A stretch of DNA of 64,000 nucleotides from Antedon bifida (Eukaryota; Echinodermata; Crinoidea; Comatulida; Antedonidae), in assembly GCA_963402885.1 (NCBI GenBank), contig OY727096.1, positions 30,919,820 to 30,983,819 of the forward strand, written 5' to 3'. The notes beneath the pieces are model-generated. The model did not search any database. It saw only the letters and a list, made by a program, of their open reading frames with translations, and was not told the DNA's origin. Below, one piece after another: positions 24,801 through 39,800 of the stretch. Position 1 is the first letter of the stretch. Each line of letters begins with the position of its first letter. Made by a program: the position numbers and the translations under genes.

Positions 24801-27800
24801 TAAAAAAAAAAAAAAAGCCAATGCTGAACACCCATTAAACCCCAATAAATGCATGTTGAATGACCCTAAAAACCCCCATAGGCTGTTGAATTGCCCTTAA
24901 TAAACTCCAATAAATAGCATTTAACAATACTAGTGGTTAACACTACAGCAAAACGCAAAATGATGGTTTGATGTAGGTGAAAAAAAGTTGTAGTGTTCTT
25001 CATTTCTTATTATCTTCATTCGTATGACCGCTACTGTGTTGTTTAGCAGGAAATGAGCAGGAATTAAACATTTTTCACAATTAAATTTTGAGAAAAACTT
25101 TTATTTCAGCCATGTTTCTGTCTATTTTTGTTTACAGTACATTTCTGTATTTCATTTCGTCATCAGTATAGTTAGATGTTGTACAGTATGTGACATACTT
25201 TTTTTTGTTATTGTTGTGTTAAATTATTCATCTCAAGTGACTGATTAGATAATAGATTACTCTTTACATTACAACATCTTACTGATGACGCTAATTACAA
25301 ATTAGGAATCTTCACAAACAACATGCTTCCTTTGTGGTAGACCTATATCTGGGGTTAAAGTTCAAATTAGAATATCATCACAAGCAACCTGGTTGTAAAC
25401 TTCATAATAAACTGTCTATCTGAGGGTATAGGTCAATTCTTTAGAAATACACAAACAACTACAGGACTGAGGAGAAAATTTGTACTATGTATGATGATTT
25501 CATTTTTACAGGCCTGGAGTTATATTATAGGCCTGGAATTATAGGCCTACTGTATGAGAGGTTAAAGGTGATAGTACTTGTGGATAGTCTAGGAATAGGA
25601 TGATGTTTGTTTGTTCTGGTGTTTGTTGCAGTGATGACATTTATATGATAGTGTTTAAACAAGGACAGATTCAGTAGCTTAATCAAATAAACGGAGATCA
25701 TTGAGATAAAGAATTAAGACAAAGACAAACTGCAAAACAATACTGGTGATTGTTGTTTGTAATATTATTAAATATTAATAAATAGTGTGTTGAACATTAT
25801 AAATAACAAAAGACTTGTAATAGATACAGTACATGTAGTTATTTTTTTCCTTATACCTATTTAATTTTAAGGCAAGACAAGATATGAGCACTGTATTTCC
25901 ATTATATTGGATAAAAGGGATTTATATTATTGAAAATATTGCTTTGAATTCTACTGTTTATACCATTTATTATCAATTTCTGCACACAAAATTACCAGTT
26001 ACCATTATGTATGACATCGTCATCAATAAATAAAGCTCTCTTAATTGATTTAATTTGAGGAGGGTTTTGGAAAAAACGCTAAAACAATAAAGAAGCAGCA
26101 GATGCTGGGTTTTATTTTTAAAAATAAAAATATTTTTTGATTATTTAATGTAATTTAAATTATTATCTGCTGTATTGATTAACTTAAATAACTTCCATGT
26201 GTTCCATGGATGGAAACTTATTTCAAATGTTGAAGTTTACCTTTGTGTTTTTAACATCATACATCTACAGTACTAAATTTAGAAAAAAAAAATCAGAACA
26301 AAGGGAAACTGATTAGACAACTATTATTATGATGTGGTTTTTATTTCTGTGAAATATGAGAAACTTTGGTTTTCTATCCCTTTTCCTGGTAAGCTCTCTT
26401 TGATCATGCTTTGGTAGAGTATAGTACAGTACTTAACTAGTAGCAGGAAGTCATTAAGTTTTTATTAGATTTTTATGTTTTTAAACATCTTTCACAGTAT
26501 TGCACTGTTATTGTTATACAGTAATATAATTTTACATGTCATGTATAATTGCACTGCAGTGCCAAAAACATAAAGTGTAGGCCTACAATATTGTACAGTA
26601 GTTCCTGGATAAAGTACAATGTTATTTAAATAAACATTTTTAAAGTAGTTTGACTTTATTGATGGCCTGTGGAGAGTTAGTTTTTATTCTTTTTATACCG
26701 CAGACCCAATTGTGTATACTTTGTATTATGTTGTATACAGTATGTACCCATTCTATTTGAGTAACCACAGCAGCTGAAACCATTTAACTGGCTAATTTTA
26801 TGCCCTTAAATTCTTGTTCCCAAAACATTCAAATGCGATAGTTACTGTGTTTGACGAGATGCTCAAGACTAGTTATGTTACGCCGTGTATGTCAATAAAG
26901 AGATACTGTAAATGAAGGGGAATGGTAATTTTCAGCGTTACGGTTGTACAAATCAATGTTGAGAAACTCGACGACAACCAACAGTACTATACTGTAGGTT
27001 GTAGACACATGGGTTTGGTTGGCATGCAAAGTTTCTGCATTAGTAAACAAAAATGCTTAAAACGTTAATAGAGGCTTACGAGAATGCTTTTTTATTTTAA
27101 TGAATTACAAGAATCAAAGTGAATTCACTGTCTAAACTAGTAGTATAGTATACATAAAATATGAAGTTTTAAAATAAAAAACGAAAGCCTACAATATGTG
27201 CATTCCCTTCGTACTGATCGACCATATTTTATTGTTAAAATGTTTCAACTTTGCTCCGTCTATCAGACCAATGTAGTAGTATTCCTATTTTTATCATTCT
27301 GGATGCTAAAATGATTTCTGAGCAATAGGAAACTATTGATTAGATATTTAATGAAGTGTATCAGTTTTATAGCTTTGATTTAATTGTATTTATTTCATGT
27401 TATTGTTAGTGTTACTTAAACCAACACAACAACACAAGGTTTTCGCAATTTTGCAATCCATAAATCCAAAACTTGATGCAATGTGTAACCCATAGGTTGC
27501 AAAATAGCTACCGTACTGTACTGTAGTGTACAATAGGACCAACGTGCCACATTCTTTTACACAGGCTATGAATTTTACAGTATCATTCCTATTGGCACCA
27601 GTTATTATTGAGTTGAGTCAGTCAACTGAACTTAAGCATTTAAAGGTAAATTAATCATGGAAACTGATAGTTGATTAATTTAACATCTCCCTGAACCTTT
27701 TATTAAATTATTTATTGTAGTGGTTATTTATTTGTTTATATCAGGACTTGGTGGATCCAGAATTTTGAAATTGTGGTGATGGAAAACAATTATAATTTTG

Positions 27801-30800
27801 ATCTATGTGTAAAGTTCAGAATCTATTAAAGAAAATTGCATGATATAAATACTGTGCCTTGTTGTTTGTCCTGGGTTTGTTATGTTTTTTTATACTGATT
27901 CACGAAGGAAAGGCACTTTGATTAAGTTGAAGAGGGCCTAGGTGTTTTGTTAAGAACCACATTGTCTAGCCTACTGTATGGTATAAACGTAGAGTACACC
28001 AGCAGTGAAGTCAACTGATACTATGTATCGATCAATGATGGCCATGTGTCTTCAGAAGAAGACGGCAACAAGAACAGTAACAGAAAAATGGCCTAATCTG
28101 AAAATTAAAAATGAATTGATTGCTTTGGTATAAGTATAGATATTTTTCTATTGATTATTAATATACATTTCTGCAGTCTACACATTCAACTTTACACATT
28201 AAATTGATAGTTCTACACTACAGTATGATGTGGACATATGATGTCATATCACCACCATATTTGGGCATAGCACTACCATATTTGGGCATAGCACTACCAT
28301 ATTTGGGCATAGCACTACCATATTTGGGCATAGCACTACCATATTTGAGGCCATCACACTTGTTTTCAGTGTTGTTTGATAGTGTAGACAGAGCTTAAAA
28401 ATTGTCTTTCTACTTAATAACCCAGCCATTTTTTAAAGCACAGCTGATAATATAGGCGCTCATGATGATTTCTTTAATTGTTTTCTCTATAAAAACATGC
28501 AGAGAGATTTTTTAATTAATTTCTAGTAGAGTTTATGGAAAGGTCATTTCAGGTTAATGCTGTCTAGAACGTGATTCATTTCTTCTTTTATAGAGAATAT
28601 TTTTATATATATGTTTTTATCTGACTCTGAGTCACCTCCTCCATAACTGCACCCATGGACTGGCATAACATTGCAATCTTGTAATATTGGGAAAGAATGG
28701 ATTTTTTTTAGAATAATAGTCCAGTACCATTTTGTGTCTGTTTATAATTTCGACCTTGTAAGCGATGCAATAAGATGAATTTGATCTCTGTAAATAATAA
28801 TAATGATCTCATAAAATTGTACCAACAAATACTAAACTAGACATGAAACTCGTCACTTTGACGAGTTAGTTATCCGCACCACGACAAACGCCACGTGCAC
28901 GTCATACGTTGGAATATTGCACACAGATAAAGATTATGGCATTATGACAAGAACTGAAGAATATGACATGCTGTTAGTGCTGAATTTTGTGTCATATAGT
29001 ATATACATGCAAACAGTATAAGCTCTATACATATTACATACAGTGTAGAATAGGTGAAATTACGGGACCCGCCATTTATTCCAATTTTTAACATGGCGAC
29101 GGTATCAAAATGAAACACTTAGATAGCAATTTCAGAAGGAAATTATCTCAGGAACAACATATTAACGTGTAGAAGAAATTTGAATACGTAAAATATAGAT
29201 GCGCACCCTTTTAAATGTGATGAACTATTACGCAAAATATGAAAATACAACTTTTTTTATTCAACTGGCCATATGATGACGTCACAACATCCGATTGGCA
29301 AAATGTTTACATGAATTCGTATCTACAATCCAATAGCTTCCAGAAAACGTTTTAATCGTGATTATCACATTTTATTCTTACGAGCTATTACAGATTAAAA
29401 TTTACTGTAAAGATGAAATTAATGACCCACGTAATTAAAATTTTTAGGCATGATGACGTCATAAAAATTAAAATATTTTTATCTCATGCTAAAGAAAGTT
29501 GATTGACCTACACAATATATAAATGTAGGAGAAAAAAGAATACAGATAAGCGCGATGCGCTCCATTGAATGTGATGAGCAATAACGAAAGAGACAAAAAT
29601 CCTATATTTTACATTCGTGTGGCCATACGATGACGTCACAATGTTTTTTTAGCCTTATTGATGCATGATCCGATATCTACAACTCATCAACTTCTAGATT
29701 TTGTAATAAAAATAAACGGTTAACGGTTTACTTTAGAAACTATGACTGTTTAAAAAAAGACATAATTTTGACGATTTTTTAAGCTTTTTCATAAAAAACG
29801 CGCACGAATTGTCTAATTCAACGTGTTCGTATGGCGTTATTTAAACTGGAAAAGGTCTAAATTGTTTTCAAAATCACTGGGAAAGGCTTGAAAAATATAA
29901 TTCAAGAGAAAAAAATATGTTTTTAACGCTATGTGCGGACCGCGCGCATAAAAAATTGCGCGCCCGTGGGAATTTTTGACATGCTCAAAATGACAAGAAA
30001 CGCGTAAAAAGTTGATTAGAAATTAATTTTGCGCATTTTGAAATTTTAAATGCGTGTGCGCGCGTAACTTCTTGTCAAACATGCCATTTTTAATCCGTAG
30101 AAAGTTTGCCGCTGATATGACTTAAATTTTTTCAAAGTGTCAATACTAAATGACTTTTGGTTTTTAATCTATGATCAATCATTGAAATTCATAAAATTGC
30201 GCATAAGTCACGTTGCACAACTATGACGTCATTCAAAAATAGGAGGTGCACAACTTCACGTAAATGCCCATATGTTGTCAAAGTTATGAAATGTTATGTT
30301 TACACATTTTAGAGGAACACGACTCACAAAAAGGAAGGAAGGAAAGAAGAACTAGACATGAAACTCGTCACTTTGACGAGTTAGTTATCCGCACCACGAC
30401 AAACGCCACGTGCACGTCATACGTTGGAATATTGCACACAGATAAAGATTATGGCATTATGACAAGAACTGAAGAATATGACATGCTGTTAGTGCTGAAT
30501 TTTGTGTCATATAGTATATACATGCAAACAGTATAAGCTGTATACATATTACATACAGTGTAGAATAGGTGAAATTACGGGACCCGCCATTTATTCCAAT
30601 TTTTAACATGGCGACGGTATCAAAATGAAAGACTTAGATAGCAATTTCAGAAGGAAATTATCTCAGGAACAACATATTAACGTGTAGAAGAAATTTGAAT
30701 ACGTAAAATATAGATGCGCACCCTTTTAAATGTGATGAACTATTACGCAAAATATGAAAATACGACTTTTTTTATTCAACTGGCCATATGATGACGTCAC

Positions 30801-33800
30801 AACATCCGATTGGCAAAATGTTTACATGAATTCGTATCTACAATCCAATAGCTTCCAGAAAACGTTTTAATCGTGATTATCACATTTTATTCTTACGAGC
30901 TATTACAGATTAAAATTTACTGTAAAGATGAAATTAATGACCCACGTAATTAAAATTTTTAGGCATGATGACGTCATAAAAATTAAAATATTTTTATCTC
31001 ATGCTAAAGAAAGTTGATTGACCTACACAATATATAAATGTAGGAGAAAAAGGAATACAGATAAGCGCGATGCGCTCCATTGAATGTGATGAGCAATAAC
31101 GAAAGAGACAAAAATCCTATATTTTACATTCGTGTGGCCATACGATGACGTCACAATGTTTTTTTAGCCTTATTGATGCATGATCCGATATCTACAACTC
31201 ATCAACTTCTAGATTTTGTAATAAAAATAAACGGTTAACGGTTTACTTTAGAAACTATGACTGTTTAAAAAAAGACATAATTTTGACGATTTTTAAAGCT
31301 TTTTCATAAAAAACGCGCACGAATTGTCTAATTCAACGTGTTCGTATGGCGTTATTTAAACTGGAAAAGGTCTAAATTGTTTTCAAAATCACTGGGAAAG
31401 GCTTGAAAAATATAATTCAAGAGAAAAAAATATGTTTTTAACGCTATGTGCGCACCGCGCGCATAAAAAATTGCGCGCCCGTGGGAATTTTTGACATGCT
31501 CAAAATGACAAGAAACGCGTAAAAAGTTGATTAGAAATTAATTTTGCGCATTTTGAAATTTTAAATGCGCGTGCGCGCGTAACTTCTTGTCAAACATGCC
31601 GTTTTTAATCCGTAGAAAGTTTGCCCCTGATATGACTTAAATTTTGTCAAAGTGTCAATACTAAATGACTTTTGGTTTTTAATCTATGATCAATCATTGA
31701 AATTCATAAAATTGCGCATAAGTCACGTTGCGCAACTATGACGTCATTCAAAAATAGGAGGTGCACAACTTCACGTAAATGCCCATATGTTGTCAAAGTT
31801 ATGAAATGTTATGTTTACACATTTTAGAGGAACACGACTCACAAAAAGGAAGGAAGGAAAGAAGAATAATACAGAAAAAAAATATTGATCTCATACAATT
31901 ACAAGGAGTTATCCGCTTGGTATACCAAGCGGATAACTAATAATACAGAAAACTAGATTTGAACTCGTCACTTTGACGAGTTCGGGTTATCCGCGCAAAC
32001 GCAACATGCACATACGTTTAAACTATATGAACGCCGACAATTATTATGCCATCCTATGACATGAATTAAATATGTTTACAGTGCTGAATTGTACCTATTT
32101 TGTAGCATACAGCAATTTACAGTATTTACAGAATACATTGTATGTTATATACAGTGTAGCATAGACGAAATTACGAGACCCATCTTTTAAATCCAATTAT
32201 TAACACGATGACGTCATCAAATTGACATATAAAGATAACTATTTTAGAAGATAATTATCTAAATAATTACATTAATACAAATTTGAAGAATTTTGGGCAC
32301 GTAAAAGTGAGATGCGCTCTCGTTTAAATGCAATGAACTTTTACGCAAGAGATGAAAATATGACTTTTTGAATTCAACTGGCCATATGATGATGTCACAA
32401 CATCTGATTGGCAAAATATTCACATGAATTCGTATCTACAATCCAATAGCTTCCAGAAAACGTTTTAATCATGATTATCACTTTTTATTCTGACGAGTTA
32501 TAACAGATTGAAATTTACTGTAAAGATGAAAATAGGTGACCCACGTTATTTACATTTTTAGACATGATGACGTCATAAAAGTTAAAATATTTTAAACTCA
32601 TGCGAAAGATAGTTGATTGACCTAGACAGTATTAAAATATATGAGGAAATGGAATACGTATAAGCGAGATGCGCTCTATTTAATGTAATGAGCAATAACG
32701 AAACAGTCAAAAATCCAATATTTTACATTTGTGTGGCCATACGATGACGTCATAACATCCGAGGGGTAAAGATTCTGCGTGAATTCATATCTACAACATA
32801 TCTGCTTCTATATTAAATTTAAAAAATTGGGGGTAACGGTTGATCCTGAGGAGCTATAATAGATTCAAAATAGGCATAATTTTGACAATATTTTGTCACT
32901 TTTGCAACTAAAACGCACGCAAATTGTCTAAATCAACGTGTTCATATGACGTCATTTTAATTTGAAATGATGTCAATCTTTTTTAAAATGACTACGATAG
33001 GCTGTAAAATCATAATTCAAGAGAAAAACACATGATTTTCATGCTCCGCGCGCACCTTACGCGTAATTTTTTCCGCGCGCGTGGGAATTTTTGACATGCT
33101 TAAAATGTCATGATCAGCGTAGAAAGTTGATTAGAAATTAATTTTGCGCATTTTGAAATTTTAAATGCGTGTGCGCGCGTAACTTCTTGTGAAACATGCC
33201 ATTTTTAATCCATAGAAAGTTGACCCATGATATGAATTATAATTTTATTAAGTTTCATAAAAGAATATTTGTTGGTTCTAAAGTTATGATCAGTTATAGA
33301 AATTCATAAAATCGCGCGTAACTTATGCAACGCGGATCTGACATCATCGAAAAGCTTGGCTGCACATCTACACTTCAATGTCAATCTTTTTACCAAGTTA
33401 TACAAAGTTATGTTCACAAGCAATAGGGGATATGCTGTAGACAAAAATCCGGGAAAGAAAGAAGAATAACAAAGAAGATGATGAAGAAAAAGATATTTAC
33501 AATCACATGGGTTATCCTGCAACTAAGTTGCGGATAACCAACTAGATTTGAACTCGTCACTTTGACGAGTTCGGGTTATCCGCGCAAACGCAACATGCAC
33601 ATACTTAACTATATGAACCTCAACAATTATTATGCCATCCTATGACATGAAATAAATATGTTTACAGTGCTGAATTGTACCTATTATGTAGCATACACCA
33701 TTACAGTATTTTACAGAATAAACTGTATATGTTATATACAGTGTAGCATAGACGAAATTACGAGACCCATCTTTTAAATCCAATTATTAACACGATGACA

Positions 33801-36800
33801 TCATCAAATTGACATATAAAGATAACAATTTTAGAAGACAAATTTGAAGAATTTTGGGCACGAAAAAGTGAGATGCGCTCTTGTTTAAACGCAATGAACT
33901 TTTACGCAAGAGATGAAAATATGACTTTTTGAATTCAACTGGCCATATGATGACGTCACAGCATCTGATTGGCAAAATATTCACATCAATTTGTATCTAC
34001 AATCCAATAGCTTCCAGAAAACGTTTTAATCATGATTATCACTTTTTATTCTGACGAGCTATAACAGATTGAACTTTACTGTAAAGATGAAAATAAGTGA
34101 CCACCGTTATTTACGTTTTTAGACATGATAACGTTATAAAAATTAAAATATTTTTAATTCATGCGAAAGATAGTTGATTGACGTAGACAATTTTAAAATT
34201 TCGGGAGAAATGGAATACGTATAAGCGAGATGCGCTTTGTTGATGAATGTGATGAGCAATAACGAAAGAGTAAAAAATCCTATATTTTACATTCGTGTGG
34301 CCATACGATGACGTCATAACATCCGAGTGGTAAAGGTTCTGCATGAATTCATATCTACAACATATCTGCTTACATATTAAATTAAAAAAATTGGGGGTCG
34401 TGGATGATCCTGAGGAGCTATAATAGAATAAAAATAGGCTTAATTATGACAATATGTTGTCACTTTTGACAAAAAAAAAAAACACATGATTTTCATGCTC
34501 CGTGCGCACCTTACGCGTAAATTTTTTCGCGCGCGTGGGAATTTTTTACATGCTCAAAACGTCATGATCAGCGTAGAAAGTTGATTAGAAATTAATTTTG
34601 TGCATTTTTAAATTTTAAATGCGCGTGCGCGCGTAACTTCTTGTGAAACATGTCATTTTTAATCCATAGAAAGTTTGCCCTTGATATGACTTAAATTTTT
34701 ACCAAGTGTCAATACAAAATGACTTTCGGTTTATAATCTATGACCTATCATTGAAATTCATAAAATTGCGCGTAACTTACGCTGCGCGACTCTAACGTCA
34801 TTAAAAATATGGAGGTGCACAACTTCAGGTAAATGTCCATATAATGACAAAGTTATACAAAGTTATGTCTACAAAAATTTGAGATATAGCTGCAACAAAA
34901 ATCCGGGAAAGAAAGAAGAATAAAGATGAAGAAAAAGAAACGTGACAATAACAAGGGTTATCCGCAACTAAGTTGCGGATAACCAAAAAATATTGATCTC
35001 ATACAATTACAAGGAGTTATCCGCTTGGTATACCAAGCGGATAACTAATAACAGTTTTGATTTCCAAATTGTTGTTATTAGATTGAACCTGTCTGTCTCC
35101 CAGTTATGATATGGCGATTGAACCATAATGCCCTGTCAACCATACTATAACAATTGTTGTTTTTTTAAATTGACCGAAATTTAAAAACAAACACAGTGAC
35201 CATGACCTTTGACCCACTGACATCCCATTGGCTCAGCTGTGACATCTGATATTCATAAGCAATTCTAAAGATATTTCTGTAAAAAAATCCATGTTCATAT
35301 CTTTTTCTAGATATTGATTATGTTATGCTATCTGACAATGTATTGATCTGTTTACGTCAAATTGTCCCGGAAATCGACGAGGCAATTACCATCGACACCT
35401 ATGAAAATTGATCTACCCGTCATTATAATTAACAAAATGCTTTATAATCTAATTCTATAATTATTACCATCTGTATGGTTAATTATTAATTAATTGTTTT
35501 TAATAGTTATTATACAAAGTCTAATAGTATTAGTTTCTTTAGTGATACTGTAAATTGTAGTTTTACATTTTAAACAGAAATATTCTGTTTGGAACCATGT
35601 GTTTTTATTGTATTGTGTATCATGTATGTCGATGTGTGTGCAATTATTTATTTTTTTTACATTTTATTTGTTCTTTTACTTTTAGTTTTAAAAAGAATTT
35701 TAAAAGGAGTATAACGTTCTATTTATTATAAATGGTAAATTTTGCTTTAAATGCAGTTAGAAACAGACAATCAAAATAAATCTAAATAAAAGAATAGAGT
35801 CGACAGTCTAAAAAGTTAGTGAGAAAGGGGAAACCTAAATGACCATCAGAAATGTGTTACACAGTCATGCAATAATTAAAGAAAAAACAAATTATATACA
35901 GTAGAGAAACGGTACTATACGGCATACTTTCTGCGGCATATCGTCAAACAAAAATATTATTTTCATATCGACTGCATTTCTGCTTCCAAATTACCATTTA
36001 AATCAGTAGTTGTAGTAGTTGGGTGGGTGGTTGTTGATGAAAACATTTAAAATACCCAAAATATCAAAAAGCTCTGATGTGACAGTAGTTGACTGAAGGT
36101 CAGTGGCAGTCAATCAAATAACAGTTGTTGTAATAACTGGTTAAATGGTGTTCTAACACAATTGATTGATTGTTTTTAACCATTATTTTCAGGCTGCCAT
36201 TTAATAACTGGTTATTGAAAATTTGTCCTGTTTCTGCTGCCAAATTAGTAGTGTTAATTTATTCACACGATTAATAATCGGTTATTCTTTTGCAGAAGAA
36301 ACATGACCCTAATAGAAACATTGCTAATATAATGCTTTTGTGACCTTTATCTGGGGTTGTATCCTCTGAAGCTTTCAGAGGCTTTAAAGATCCATCTGTA
36401 ATGTGCTTTTATTGCCTTACAATATGCTCACATGGCTTAAAATTGTATTTATTACACTTCAGGTAGCTTGACATCCCCTAGCAGTGCTTTTAAACTTTAA
36501 TTTATGTGCTATATGTTTAGGATATATTAGGCCTTGGCAAACTATTCTTTACTAGCAGGCTTAAAATTGATACTTTATGAGTATTTTGACATAAGAATGA
36601 CAATGACATTTTAATTTACTAGTCATAGGGTAATTTTTACTTGATGTCATGTCTTGCAATGTCTTGTTTTATAAGTGAAAATATGATTTTTACCTGAAAA
36701 GTAAATGATCTTTTTCTGGACTATACTATTTTTGTAGAGGGGTGTTAAATGAAAATGTCTACTTTTTTAGTTCTATCTCGCTCTTTTGAGGAAAAAGGCT

Positions 36801-39800
36801 ATTGTCAGTTTATCCAGGTAAAGCTAGCACTCATATAGACTACATTACCAGCACCACTGCTACAACAATATAACCTTGTGAATAAATGAACCCCAATATT
36901 CTGGCAGCAAAAACCGAACAAATTTAAAAAGTGGTTGATTGTCCTTCTCGATTTGGTGTTGGAACGCTACTTAACCGGTTATCGCTATCTAAATTTTATG
37001 CAAAATAACAGTTATTTGATTGACCATTATTCCTGCCTTAAAGTCTGTATCAACATTTTTCGTTAATGATGACCCATTGATAAACATTTTTTTACAAGTA
37101 TAAATTGGGCAGGATTAAATGCCATAAATACAATTATTCTGTTAATATGCAAAAAAAAAAATCTTGATGTAACATCCATTTATATAGTATGACATCACAA
37201 CATTTACTTTTCACATTTACTTTTCACATTTATACTTGATTTATATTTGTTTTATTAGGCCTTAGGAAAAAATGGTCCTGAAGGCTAAACATCATTAATT
37301 TTATACCTTTCTAATACCCTGACATCCCTCAGTTTACATGTAAATTATGCTTTTTTCTAGGTAATTTGTCTTTTCATTTTGGCCTTGAAAAAAAATGTTA
37401 CTTTTCTATCAAGAGATTACTTTCACTTGCAAAGATTTATTAGATTTCACTACTAGTAGTACACCATATTTTTACTATTGGCTATACAATTATAAATGAT
37501 ATGGTGATTAAGTTATGGATTATTTATACAGTGAATACTAAAGAGCTAGGCATCAAGGGGGTGGCCTAGCCACCTGCCCCACCCCCTCCCCTAGATTTTG
37601 AAAATTGTATTTCAAAAGATCTATGGGCATGTTAAGTTCAGTATATATCAATTAGTATAATCTTTATTCATCCCTCTAAAGAAGGAGGTGGATTACAAGA
37701 CATCAGCTTACAATAATAAAAAGTACACTTTTACACTATCCTGGTTGGGTAATCTAAGGGACTGTTCCATCTTTCAAAATAATAATAATATCCTGGATTT
37801 ATATAGCGCCTAATGTTGTGAAACCTCTAATAAAGTAACCTCTATTATTTTCTTTCCTTTAAATAAAACCAACATTAGATTTTAATATGTCTGTTTCAAA
37901 TTAATTTAATATTATTTTTATTGTGGTATTTTGTGGTAAATTTGTTTGACCCTTTAACTATTTAAAAAAAATGTAGTCATAGACTAATTAATGGACTTAT
38001 TTCAATTTAATTTTAGCTATGAAAATATAGTGAAATGTATTATTGAGGGTCATATTAGTACAGCAGTAAAAAGCATATTGCACAATTAGCAAGTTAGTTT
38101 TATTAATTTTGCACTTGCCTGCCAATAAATCAAAATAAAGCAAATTATCGAAAGTTGTGCACTTTAAGTTTTATAGGATTTTGTGTATTGCTTTCCTTTG
38201 TTCTAAATCATATCATGGTCAGAATAAATGTATAGTGACTGTAGAACTAGAAGCACCTGTTTTTTTAGGGGACCCAGGTTCAGTAATTGGTGTTGCTGAT
38301 TTGATAGAATTCTAAATTACATCAACAGCTTACATTTGACTAATCCCATTAAAACATGTCAGTCTATATTCAGGCATCGAACTGTGTAAAACAAAAAACA
38401 GTCATTTTGTATTTTAAGGATATCAAAATAGATGTATCCTTAATTAACATTAACTATACAATTTATTGTAATGTAAATGTTGCCAATTGAAAAAATAATT
38501 TGATGGTACAGTAAGCAAGGATCAATGTGATAATGTTGGTGACATGACTTGTGTATTGTTTGATCCACGACTTTTATATACTAATCATTACTGCTATCAC
38601 TGTAAATGAAAGCGTACAGTATGAAAGTTTTTGTTCCACTAATATTTCACACACTATACAAACTGTACAGTGTAACTCTGTCTGAACAGAGCCTTATCTG
38701 AAATATGGCTTCATACTGAACATATGTGCTGTGGTCTCTGAATCAAAGTATAGGCAGCAGGTGGCTGAATGAATGTACTGTCTTCGTGTTAGGACAGACA
38801 GTTAAATTGGTAATCCACAATGATTAAAGATAACAATACACTTACTGTAGCATAATTAACTCTGAACAAATGAATGTAGTAGATGTCAATGGTAAATCAA
38901 GTTGGAAAAACAATTTATAAACAGTTTAATATCTCCAAGTAAGACGTGACATGTTGAGAATTAAATAATAGATATTTGCAAGATTTGTTGAGTATTACAG
39001 TATATTTAATTTGTACTGTACAGTATTTTTTTGTAGCAGTTGTGGCAGAATAGTTGAAAATGTACATACCATAGCTAAAAAATAAATTGTATTTATTTCT
39101 TCACAGACTATGAAAAGAAAGTTCTTTGTACTTAGATGTGGTTCAACTGGAATATCCACTCTAGAATACTATGACTCCGAGAAGAAATTTCTATCTGGCT
39201 CTACCTCAAAACGAGCAATACAACTAAATTGTTGCTTTAACATCAACAAGAAACACGACGCAAAGCATAAGCATGTGTTGGCGCTATATACTCGTAACGA
39301 CTGCTTCTGTATTGTGCTGGAAAATGAACAAGTACAGGAGGAGTGGCTGGAAGCTCTTATACAATTGCAGCCAAATAGAGAATATAACAAGAGTGTTCCA
39401 GCGTTTGGTATTTATTATTTTGTTTTATATAACACCTAAATAAATTCCTGTCATTTGATTGGACGATTGTGAGTCACATGGCGTGCAATAGTACATACTA
39501 TTAAACGATCGTTTAATACTTTTTTTCATGTACGAAAAAAAAAACATTTTCTAATATTTTTTTATACTATTGCTTTTGAAATACAACAACGCCACCTATT
39601 TTGTACTTTCGTCATGAATGTTATTGTTATGACTGGTTTATTTTGTTTTATTGTACTTTACAATGTTACTGTATATCAAATAGAAATCAACCAATTACTA
39701 GGTAAAGCCAGTGGTGGTGCCGTTATTTGTCTGACCAGAGGGCCATGCGTACAAAGCTGGATGAGGCCGTCAAGGGGGGAAGTCTGGGGCGGACTACCAA

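Larger units (their letters stand above)
28836..35048 (+). mobile_element. Tandem array of four Helitron/Helentron-like units
   Basis: Units start at ACTAG: A 28836-30350, B 30351-31865, C 31952-33540, D 33541-about 34984. A and B are each exactly 1515 bp and almost identical; C and D are older, related copies. Every unit opens with a 21-nt hairpin (AACTCGTCA-CTT-TGACGAGTT) followed by GTTATCCGC. The C and D units end in hairpin GGTTATCCGCAAC-TAA-GTTGCGGATAACC (slightly decayed in C). After B and after D comes the perfect palindrome GTTATCCGCTTGGTA-TACCAAGCGGATAAC. Terminal hairpins, shared GTTATCCGC at both ends, a CTAG at each join and tandem arrangement suggest rolling-circle elements. No Rep/helicase is present. 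A complex satellite is the alternative. Confidence 0.6.
21862..39106 (+). other. IRS intron 1 (17.2 kb)
   Basis: Bounded by GTAAAT and TTCACAG. It holds MITE family 1 copy 4, a 6.2-kb array of 1.5-kb palindrome-ended units (28836-35048), a half copy of the upstream MITE (36725-36840), and a fragment at 37792-37835 with ATTTATATAGCGCC, a word typical of retroelement tails in marine animals. The rest is AT-rich with many TACTGTACAGTA-like words. No additional exon was recognised. Confidence 0.7.

Noticed and set aside
28204-28398. Repeating PYLGIAL peptide
   Set aside because: It is the translation of a 21-bp tandem repeat inside a MITE. There is no start context, and sibling copies are not open.
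30264-30536. 90-codon ORF across the array unit A/B junction
   Set aside because: It depends on the join between repeat units and is not open in units C and D.
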